NCBI GenBank assembly: GCA_964017045.1
Contig: OZ024804.1
Span: 23,545,549 to 23,609,548 of the forward strand
Direction: 5' to 3'
Source of the DNA: Omphiscola glabra
Taxonomy: Eukaryota; Mollusca; Gastropoda; Lymnaeidae
Length of the DNA: 64,000 bases
Made by a program: the position numbers and the translations under genes. Shown here one piece after another: positions 56,491-64,000 of the stretch (the stretch's first letter is position 1; every line of letters begins with the position of its first letter). Under the pieces are notes generated by a model that was given only the letters and a program-made list of their open reading frames with translations, was not told the origin of the DNA and did not search any database.

Positions 56491-58471
56491 TCAAACCCAG
56501 CTGCAGCGTCTCTGATCGGACCGTTCAAAGCACTCCTCAACATTGACGTAATTGTTGCCCTCAATGGATATGGGACTAGTAATTCTTGGCGGAGTCATAG
56601 GCGGTGAGTTCCCGTTATCTTCACAGAAATTGTCATACTCGTGATGGGAATTGGGAGCGCTTGACGTGCTGCAGCGGTCTGAGTCTTCATCTATAGTTAA
56701 GTACCGTCCATTCTCACAGTCAGCCACGATCACATGGGAATAACCTTCTTCGTCAACGTTCCCGTTCAGTGGCATCCCACGTCTGAGGGATGTGGCTCTA
56801 TCTGTGGGGTTTGAACGCTTCATGGCGATGCTTTCCTTAACGCGCGCACTCTGCTTCTTTGATCGTGGGAGGGAGTTGCATGTTATGGTTAAACTCACCG
56901 ACTTGTCTTTGGCCTGGGACGACATGGCCGCGATGATGTTCTCAAAGCTCATCGCCGAGGCCGCGATAGGGGCGCCGGTACCCATGCTAGTCTCGCCATA
57001 ATATGGCACCGGGTTAGATATCGACCTCGCGATGGTATCCGGCCTGGCAGCATTCATATCTCGAGGCCCGTCACTTCTAATGGTATTTGATCTGCTGTTA
57101 ATAGAATGCGAATGAACACTTGGATTTGAAGAGCAGAGTTCGTTCTGATGCGAGTCTGAGCTCCCGTTACAGGACGTGTAACCGGATTCGCGAGAAGAGC
57201 TCGCATCGCTGTCCGGAAATGGCGGCACACTTGAACTCAAAGTCGTAGTGAGTCCCATAGTTTCAAATGAACGTGAATTGTTGGACTGCGTTGAAGACGC
57301 TTTTGTTTTAGCGCATGTGACAAAAACTACAATGACAAATAAAATGCAGCCAAAGAAAAGACCAATGAATGCTCCCCAGACGGTGGGGCGTGAGGCGAGT
57401 CTCGTCACTGCTGCCAACACTAAAAGACTTCTCAGTTCGTTCACGTCAATCTCTTGCATGGCAGGTTGTGCATCATTGTGTTTCGTGGCGTTGTTTGATG
57501 TCACTGGCGCTGACGTGCTATTTAAAGGGACCTCATGCGTGGTGTTTCCGACAGCCTTTTTCGGGTTGGGATCGGGTGTGACGCTAGATTCAACATAAGT
57601 TATTGGATCAGACCTCAGTGAATCACTAGCAGTGCCGGGCTCGCGTGTAGGGCTTGCAAATATATATGAGCTGGACATGCTGACTGGAACAGAATGGGAT
57701 GAAGGTAAACTTCCCAACGGTGTACTCCTCGATTCAACTGTTATTTTCACAGTGGTCATTGTAGCTTGTGACGCGGGTTCCGTTTCTGTTTCAACAACTT
57801 TTACCTGCGAGGTAGTTTCAGGTTGTGTTCGGCTTGTTGCTGCTGCAGTTGGTGTAGTTTGAAGTGGTTTTTGGCTAGCAGTTGTCTGGGCGGAAGTATT
57901 AATTGGATCTTTGGTTATAGTAGATGTCGAAAGTGTTTGAGACGATGACATTGTAGCAACAGCCCTTACGTGTCTTCTATTCTTTGAAATGATCGGGTTT
58001 TCCCGCCTTAGTTTGGATGCAAGTACGCATGCTGTACGAACAAAACGAACAGCGTTTATCAGCTTCATCTTGAATGGTGAATCAAAAATGACCTCGGCGC
58101 AAATGTTGTCACATGACACGGACAATTTCTCATACCATTTTACGTCCTCCTCGTTCCAAATAACGTTGGTCTTTTCGCATTTCATTTTCAGCTCCGAGTT
58201 TTTTCGATAGTTGGTTGCCACAGAACACGTATAAATGAAACGTTCTGAGCCTTGGTTTCTTTCACTCTCTCGTTGCTCCTCGGCAACTGGTCGGTGAGCT
58301 GGTGATAACCGCGGTCTTACCTTTCTGTTCAACTGTAGGTAGAGCTGCGGCTGTTGTATTCTAACATAGTGAGCGCTCCCTGGAATGACAAATGAGTTGC
58401 TGGTCCCGCGGTTCGTTGCTTCTATGGCACACAAGAGATTGCCACCGCCGCAGACGCATGACATCACGAGT
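56491..58471 (-). CDS. Receptor-like gene 3, exon 2: Cys ectodomain, mucin-like stalk, TM, Tyr-rich tail
   Basis: An acceptor (tattaaacag|A, 58471) in phase 2, like genes 1 and 2, opens a 659-codon frame with LVMSCVCGGG, close to LTECLCG at the same point of gene 1. YTC, an internal Cys and SCDNIC (CxxxC) match the gene 1 cysteine order. A Ser/Thr-rich stalk (about residues 170-340) leads to a helix (WGAFIGLFFGCILFVIVVFV, about 364-386). The 272-residue tail is Ser-rich and has YSHV and YLTI nine residues apart, YDNF and YVNV, the last matching the YxN-type Grb2-SH2 motif. An ATG near the exon start could initiate translation, but the family pattern predicts an upstream signal-peptide exon, which is not seen before 64000. 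Identity beyond type I receptor-like is unknown. Confidence 0.75.
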
Positions 58472-58549
58472 CTGTTTAATAAAACAATTTAAGATTGAAA
58501 TCACATTAACGAAGCAAAGCTAAGCTTGTAAATGACACAAATTTATTAT

Positions 58550-58728
58550 CGGAGGCGTAGCAAAGGGAGGACAGATGTCCCTGGGTGCCAGACCAGTTAG
58601 GGGCACCAACATATGATTAGATATTATTTTATTGATAAAAATAATGGGTTTGAGAATTTAAAAAAGAAAGGGAGGCTCATTAAAATGAATCTTGTCCTCG
58701 GTCGCCAAACTCTCCACCTACGCTTCTG
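58550..58728. mobile_element. hAT-type MITE (179 bp)
   Basis: Ends are CGGAGGCGTAGCAAAGGGAG and the complement CAGAAGCGTAGGTGGAG. Flanks tttattat and cttatcac match at five of eight positions, all differences being C/T, consistent with an old duplication. It lies in the presumed first intron of receptor-like gene 3. Confidence 0.65.
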
Positions 58729-58912
58729 CTTATCACGAAATAAATAATTATGTCAATAATGTTTGTTTGATTGTTTTTGATATTTTAGAGCTGCGGTTCT
58801 CAGCCTGTGGGTCCCGACAACTTTTGGGAGTTGAACAACCTTTAAACAGGGATCGCCTAAGACCCGTATCCGGAAATTTGTTTGAAAGAAATTTTGTCGA
58901 ATCTTTTTTTCA

Positions 58913-59434
58913 GTTCACACGTTAAATTTTGCGTCAAATTTCTTTTTGAACGCACTTTTTTGTTTTACTATATAGTATAAATAGTTGTGTGCTGGGTAGC
59001 CGAGTGGTCTAAACTGAGCAAATCTCAAATTCCAGAAAAGCAAAACACCACCAGCACCCCGGGTGGATGGGACTCGTTAACCTTGGACAGTAACTCAACT
59101 AAGAGAAGGAAACTCTGAATTCAAACCCGGAGATGGAGTCCCTTAGGCGGATAACATTGATAAAATGAAACATCCCGACAACTCCCGCGACGCCACTGGT
59201 GCCAAGCTGTATCATCCACATGATGTTCCCTTGGGGTTATCCAGCGGCGTGGAGAGAACAAATCGCTTTTGGGAACCAGCTTATAATCCTAGAAGAATAA
59301 TCCCAGGCCTTGTGGATTTCGTCCTGCGATTTCCACATCATCGTCACCTTGTGACGGACGGATGTCAGCAACATAAAAAAATTATGTTATAATGCGTTCA
59401 CAAAGAAATTTGACGAAAATTTTAACGTGTGAAC
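58913..59434. mobile_element. TIR element with 40-bp inverted repeats, nested in the SPIN-like MITE
   Basis: Left arm 58913-58953 begins gttcacacgttaaattttgc and ends tttttgaacgc. The right arm 59394-59434 is its near-perfect inverted complement (gcgttcacaaagaaatttga ... acgtgtgaac). No transposase is encoded; the centre holds a SINE. Confidence 0.75.
58991..59385 (+). mobile_element. tRNA-Leu-derived SINE
   Basis: The head reads gctgggtagccgagtggtct then aaactgagcaaatctcaaat. It contains an A box (TAGCCGAGTGG) and the CTCAAAT anticodon-loop region of a tRNA-Leu-like molecule, then a B-box-like gaattcaaaccc near 59118. A non-tRNA body follows, ending gtcaccttgtgacggacgga, tgtcagcaacat and an A-rich tail. 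The same tail occurs inverted at 9838-9880. Confidence 0.7.
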
Positions 59435-59599
59435 TAGAAAAAGATCCTTGTCTAAGGGTATTTCCCCTCCGGTAGACCGTCGACTTTATGAAGAAGAAAT
59501 GATAAATAATTGTGTTGTTGGGGTTCACCACAACATTAGGAACTATATTAAAGGGTCGCAACATTAGGAAGATTGAGAAACACTGCATTAGAGGTAATT

Positions 59600-60180
59600 A
59601 TATGCGGTCCATAAAGAGTTGACTCACGTTCTTATTGGCCTGTGAAAACTTTGGTCTAAATTAGCACGAGATTTGCCCTAACCCAATTGTGTTGGCACAG
59701 GACGGAACGAGTTGATCAATGCAGTTGCGCGCTGTGCTGCGTAAGCGGCAGCGTCCTCGAGGAAACTCGGAGGCGTCCACAAGGGTTGTGCCTCTACGTG
59801 GCGTGGCAGACAAGTAGGGTGGACGTGACCACCTGAAACCAAACAACCCGGCTCAATGCCTAACGTCCTGACCGAATGACCCCTTGGGAAAGGGGGCTAG
59901 CGACGCAAAGCTAGCCCTTAAGGGGGGGAAGCGTTCTTCCCAGACTCACAAGTCATATGGCAAGTATGTATAGTACGATTAGACAATCAAACATGGAGCT
60001 GGCAACTCAGTCACTGCCTTCTTCGCTAGTGTCCGGGGACAGGTTAGCGGGGGACGAAATCACTGCCCCTGGGTTGGAAATCCAAAATCCTCTTCCGTCA
60101 GCGTCGGGGGACAGGCTGACGGGGGACAAAATTACTGAACGTGGCATGCGTGGCGCCAAGGGTCGCCCCCCCCCCCCACT
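59600..60180 (+). mobile_element. 5' region of the RNase H-bearing LINE
   Basis: The stretch before the endonuclease has a short frame (59957-60202) with two copies of a GDRLxGDxIT motif and ends in a 12-base C run, at which the frame must change to enter the endonuclease. A 16-bp word, caatgcagttgcgcgc, occurs at 59717-59732 and again in the 3' region at 63938-63953. The element's true 5' end is not defined. Confidence 0.55.
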
Positions 60181-61290
60181 TACCTATCGATTATACAATT
60201 AAATGTCTGTGGCATAAGACAGAAGGGAGGAGAGATCACCAAGCTGCTCCACGAGTGGGACGTGGACGTGGCACTCTTCCAGGAAACTCTATTGAAAGGT
60301 AAGAAATTTCACATTACCGATTACTCCCTCTACCAATTCAAGTGCAGAAATTGCAGAGGTCTGGCCACAGCAGTCAAAAACTCCATACCGATGGAACTGC
60401 TTGAGGCGAAGTCGTGCCAAGGCACTGACACCCTCACCATCAAAATCTTCAAAAACAGACAGTTTTTTTAAATAACCAATGTATACAACACACCCCGTAA
60501 CCCGATCAGTCTCCCGATCGGCGATAATATAAATTTTCAAAGGAAAATAATTGCTGGGGATTTCAACGCCCAGTCACCGGACTGGGGGTATGTTGAACGT
60601 AACGCATCGGGACATTACGTGGAGGATCTGTGCCTCACTACCAACCTCATTCGCTTACAAGACGAAAATAGTGTGCCCACACTATTGCATACAGGACTAA
60701 GTACGGAGTCCCGACCAGATCTGACGCTTATCTCAGCGGACCTTGAGTCCAATCTCAGTCTGGAGGTCTTGGATGAGGTTGGGAGCGACCATAAACCGAT
60801 CCTCCTAAGAATTTTGTTAGCTACCACCAAGGCACGCCTTCGGAAAAGGCACTGGCAGTTTCGTAAAGCAAACTGGGCTAAATACGAAACAGAGGTCGAA
60901 GCCAGTTTGGCTGAAACACATCCAAACAGACCGAATGATCTAAATGTGGAGTACGAGCTCCTCATAATCAAGATTCTCGAGGCGGCAAGGAGAGCAATTC
61001 CGAGAACGAACGGAAAACAAACCTTCAGACCGTACTGGAACAAGACTCTGAAGGCGCTGGTGGAGAAAAGAGCGAAAGCACGGAAGAAAGCCGCAAAGAG
61101 GAAAACACCTGCAGCTCGAGCAGCGTATAACCTCCTAACGGCCCAAGTCCGTGCCGAAGTCTTTAGGGCAAAAAAGTCTAAGTGGGAAACTACGTGTGGA
61201 AACCTCAACCTTTCGGACGGAAGGAAGGTCTGGCGATTACTGGATAACCTCTCTGGCATGGGGAAGCAGCGGAACATCCGCCCCTTAAAA
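60180..61290 (+). pseudogene. LINE ORF2, apurinic-like endonuclease part (broken)
   Basis: The frame carries the exonuclease-endonuclease-phosphatase signature of non-LTR retrotransposons: IIQLNVCGIR, VALFQET, AGDFNAQSPDWG, RPDLTLIS and GSDHKPILL. This enzyme nicks target DNA to prime reverse transcription. An in-frame TAA at 60469-60471, next to a T7 run, interrupts it between the QET and DFNAQ motifs. The frame is lost again about 61275-61295 (ccgccccttaaaacg), where one base less or more moves it into the reverse-transcriptase frame. As assembled, the copy cannot make one intact polyprotein. Confidence 0.85.
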
Positions 61291-63908
61291 CGCCAACTGG
61301 CACAGAGGCTAGCTGTGCTAAGCGCGCGGAAGCGCTTAACCGTCATTTTGCTAAGGTGAGCAAAAGTGCCAGAGACACTGACGAAAGCCGGACCATCAGG
61401 AAACTCCGAAAGGCTGGAAGCAGAGCCCAACGAGTGGGCCCACACCAAGAGGTTTTCACGGCACCCTTTACAATGGCCGAGTTGCAAACGGCCCTAGGAA
61501 AGTGCAAATCAGGTAAAGCTCCAGGACCCGACAAAGTCTGTAATGAAATGCTCACCCATTTGGGCAAAACGGGAAAAAGTACATTACTAGACTTTGTCAA
61601 CAAAACCTGGACAATAGGCGCCTTGCCAAAGGCGTGGCAGAAAGCGGTGATTGTCCCTATTCCCAAAGAGGGGAAACCAAGTGACCAGGTGTCTAGCTAC
61701 CGGCCTATTTCCCTCACATCGTGTTTGGGGAAAGTAGCAGAGCGAATGGTGAACGCAAGACTCTACTGGTTCTTGGAACGAACCAAGAGCATTCCTACCA
61801 ACCAAGGCGGCTTCCGCCAGGGGAGGCAGCCAATGGATCAAGTGATCCAGTTTATCCAAAGCACCACCAATGAGCTTCAGTTGAAAAATCATACTGTCGC
61901 GGTGTTCTTTGACCTCCAGAACGCTTACGACAAAGTCTGGAGGGCAGGTCTGCTGTACAAGTTGCAACAGCTCGGTGTAACAGCCAACATGCACCGGTGG
62001 ATTCATTCTTTTCTATCAAATCGTACGATATCCACCCGTGTAGAGGACAAGGTTTCGAACATGCGTGCACTCGAGGACGGGCTCCCACAGGGGTCGGCCT
62101 TGAGCTGCACCTTGTTCCTGGCGTACGTGCACGACCTGCAGTCACATTTGGTAAAAAAGAACACAATGTTCGCGGATGATTTAGCAATCTGGAGCTCTGG
62201 CAAATCCCTCCAGCAGTTGCAGAGCCGGCTGCAAAAAGACCTCACACAGATACAGGCCTATGCTCGGAAATGGAGATTGGTGGTGAATGCGGAGAAGACC
62301 GTATACACATTGTTCACAAACGGTAGGAAAGTGCTCAAAGAAGAAATTGATCTTCATATCTGCGGGAAGTCATTAAAATGGGACAAATCACCCACGTATC
62401 TGGGAATCAAGCTGGACCAGAAACTCCAGCTACATAACCATGTACGGGAACTCGGCGCTCGAGCCACGTCGAAACTCAGCCTGGTCAAAAAACTTGCCAG
62501 CACTACCTGGGGAGCCGATGCAAGACTCCTGAGAGCTCTCTATCTCGGGAGTGTAAGAGGTGCCATTGACTACAGCCTCCCGGTTCAGGCTTTCGCAAGC
62601 CGTACGGCTCTAGAGAGCCTGGATCGGATACAAAATCTAGCTCTAAGATTTGTATGCGGGGCGTTACGTACCACACCCACGGCTGCTGTGGAAATTATCT
62701 CAGACATAGAACCACTAAACATCAGGAGGGACAAGGCTATCCTAACGACCGTTGAGCGCTACCGTCGAATGGAAAGGACGGAACCCTGTTTTCAACTCCA
62801 AGACCGTTGGGTAAAGAGGACAAGGCTTAAGAGACCCTCCTTCATGGATGCGGTCTATGCACTCGAGGAAAAGCACCCTTTACCAGAAAACAGGGAGAAA
62901 ATACGCCTGATCCAGGAGAGATCACCACTGGATAGTTGCGAACCACCTGATGTTCGTCTGACCCTGTCACACACAGCAGTTACTAAGTCGAGCACCCAAA
63001 ATGAGCAAAAGGGAGCCGCACTAGAGACAATTGAGGCCTTTGGAGACGACATGGTACAAGTCTTCACAGACGGCTCCTATCTCGCCAGTGAAAAGCGGGC
63101 GGGGTACGGTGCACTCATTCAGTATCCTAAGGGGATACCTCCAGCTGAGGAGATCTCAGGCCCAAGTGGCACAAATAGCACTGCAACTGATGCAGAGATA
63201 GAGGCTATATTGATAGGCTTGAAACAAGTGCGCCGCAGACTAGCCAGACGCAAACCACTTCCACCCATCGTAGTGTTCACCGATTCACAATGTGCTCTGG
63301 AAATTGTGAAAAGGAGCTCTATGAACACGAAAATGGTGTACGCAATTATGGAGCTCGTGCGAGACATACAGTCACACGGAGGCAAAGTGACCCTTCAATG
63401 GATACCAGGACATGTGGCGATTCCACCACAAGACAGAGCCGACTGTCTTGCGAGGCAAGGCTCTTCCCGGCCTCAACCTAACCGGCCAATGACCCAACTG
63501 GGGGCCCAAGCCTGGATCAAGGACCTCTGCCACGAGGAATGGCTAAAAGAATGGGAACAGGGGAACATGGCCCGTAAGCTTTACCGGAACATGCCTAAAA
63601 ACAACCGCAAATGCGATGAGTGGTGGAGTCTTAAACGCCACCACCAGAGTCTCATCACTCAAATGAGAACAGGGCATTGCCCTACCCGCAGCTATTTAAA
63701 TAGATTACACCCATTGCGGGACCCGAGCTGCCGCCATTGTGGTCAGGCACCGGAGACAATCGAGCACCTTCTAGCCGAGTGCTCAACGCTGGCGACTGGC
63801 GTGACTGGGGTCCTCCCAGCCAACCATGTCGAGAGTCTAATTTATGGGACTGCCCACCAGATGCGGCAGGCCTGTACTTTGCTTGCCGGGGCCATAAAAG
63901 AGCAATAG
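61290..63908 (+). CDS. LINE ORF2, reverse transcriptase-RNase H-zinc motif part
   Basis: An uninterrupted frame, 850 codons from 61356, follows the endonuclease. Reverse transcriptase spans roughly residues 85-330, with YRPISLTSCLGK, QGGFRQGR, FFDLQNAYDKVW and the catalytic FADD (F replacing Y of YADD, near residue 271). RNase H follows (about 565-700), with FTDGSY, TDAEIEA, FTDSQCAL and WIPGHVAIPPQDRAD supplying the acidic and His residues. A C-terminal CRHC...H...C zinc motif is at about 791-808. RT plus C-terminal RNase H places it in the I/Tad1/LOA-type group; which molluscan clade is not resolved. It likely required the endonuclease part upstream, which is broken in this copy. Confidence 0.9.
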   Translation, partial: TPTGTEASCAKRAEALNRHFAKVSKSARDTDESRTIRKLRKAGSRAQRVGPHQEVFTAPFTMAELQTALGKCKSGKAPGPDKVCNEMLTHLGKTGKSTLLDFVNKTWTIGALPKAWQKAVIVPIPKEGKPSDQVSSYRPISLTSCLGKVAERMVNARLYWFLERTKSIPTNQGGFRQGRQPMDQVIQFIQSTTNELQLKNHTVAVFFDLQNAYDKVWRAGLLYKLQQLGVTANMHRWIHSFLSNRTISTRVEDKVSNMRALEDGLPQGSALSCTLFLAYVHDLQSHLVKKNTMFADDLAIWSSGKSLQQLQSRLQKDLTQIQAYARKWRLVVNAEKTVYTLFTNGRKVLKEEIDLHICGKSLKWDKSPTYLGIKLDQKLQLHNHVRELGARATSKLSLVKKLASTTWGADARLLRALYLGSVRGAIDYSLPVQAFASRTALESLDRIQNLALRFVCGALRTTPTAAVEIISDIEPLNIRRDKAILTTVERYRRMERTEPCFQLQDRWVKRTRLKRPSFMDAVYALEEKHPLPENREKIRLIQERSPLDSCEPPDVRLTLSHTAVTKSSTQNEQKGAALETIEAFGDDMVQVFTDGSYLASEKRAGYGALIQYPKGIPPAEEISGPSGTNSTATDAEIEAILIGLKQVRRRLARRKPLPPIVVFTDSQCALEIVKRSSMNTKMVYAIMELVRDIQSHGGKVTLQWIPGHVAIPPQDRADCLARQGSSRPQPNRPMTQLGAQAWIKDLCHEEWLKEWEQGNMARKLYRNMPKNNRKCDEWWSLKRHHQSLITQMRTGHCPTRSYLNRLHPLRDPSCRHCGQAPETIEHLLAECSTLATGVTGVLPANHVESLIYGTAHQMRQACTLLAGAIKEQ

Positions 63909-64000
63909 CTCGGCCCTTTCCAATGAATGTAATATTTCAATGCAGTTGCGCGCATTAAGTATTGAGAGTACGAAATCAGTTACCATCACAAGCGTGAATA
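63909..64000 (+). other. 3' untranslated region of the LINE (runs off the window)
   Basis: Follows the TAG at 63906-63908. Contains the 16-bp word shared with 59717-59732. No tail or target duplication is visible before the window ends. Confidence 0.5.

Larger units (their letters stand above)
58791..59585. mobile_element. SPIN-like hAT MITE split by a nested insertion
   Basis: Left part: CTGCGGTTCTCAGCCTGTGG, gtcccgacaacttttggg, ggatcgcctaagacc. Right part: ggggttcaccacaacattag, aactatattaaagggtcgca, gattgagaaacactg. Together they follow the order of the copies at 27942 and 40618. Flanks ttttagag (58783-58790) and cattagag (59586-59593) match at six of eight positions. The interior is interrupted at 58913-59434. 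Confidence 0.8.

Noticed and set aside
58913..59434. The inverted repeats as a SPIN internal feature
   Set aside because: Other SPIN-like copies in the window lack this block and are continuous across the same point, so it is an insertion.
60615..61487. A 290-codon minus-strand ORF
   Set aside because: Antisense shadow of the LINE endonuclease and reverse transcriptase frames, which have clear motifs on plus.

Overview
This is eukaryotic nuclear DNA. Genes are split by GT-AG introns, intergenic DNA is AT-rich, there is no operon structure, and most of the sequence is repeats and decayed transposons. The transposon mix (a LINE with a C-terminal RNase H, tRNA-derived SINEs, hAT MITEs including SPIN-like ones, a Helitron/PIF1 remnant) and the kinds of genes present fit a lophotrochozoan, most likely a gastropod mollusc. 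The species cannot be named from the sequence alone.

Layout. 1-5.2 kb: a 32-bp minisatellite cut by the window edge, an AT-rich dispersed repeat and simple repeats. 5.4-6.4 kb: a Helitron/PIF1 helicase remnant and one sulfotransferase exon (minus strand). 7-17.7 kb: many minisatellites, a hAT transposase scrap, a candidate promoter or solo LTR near 15.5 kb and a second copy of the AT-rich repeat. 17.9-18.8 kb: the last coding exon of a class A GPCR (minus), with a frame break in a homopolymer. 19.9-25 kb: LINE remnants, minisatellites and hAT MITEs. 26.1-28.4 kb and 33.5-36.8 kb: two two-exon genes (minus) for type I membrane proteins. 37.7 and 51.6 kb: two GC-rich retroelement insertions with 13-bp target duplications. 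46.7-51.2 kb: a decayed duplicate of the second receptor gene, invaded by minisatellites. 56.5-58.5 kb: a third receptor-like gene (minus). 58.5-59.6 kb: nested hAT, TIR and SINE insertions. 59.6-64 kb: a nearly full-length RNase H-bearing LINE (plus).

The main biological signal is a minus-strand cluster of three apparently intact receptor-like genes plus one pseudogene. In two genes a first exon encodes a signal peptide and ends in phase 2; in all of them a single large second exon encodes a Cys-containing ectodomain with a CxxxC motif, one membrane helix and a cytoplasmic tail rich in tyrosine SH2-type motifs. The second gene carries a YxxL-x10-YxxL motif with ITAM spacing, and its present C-terminus and stop codon are supplied by a hAT MITE inserted with an exact 8-bp target duplication. 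The pseudogene shows minisatellites expanding inside both former exons. This looks like a fast-evolving tandem family of signalling receptors that I cannot match to a named family. Function is inferred from architecture only.

Tandem arrays cover roughly a quarter of the window by my coordinates. Many long open frames inside them are artefacts of repetition and are not annotated as genes.
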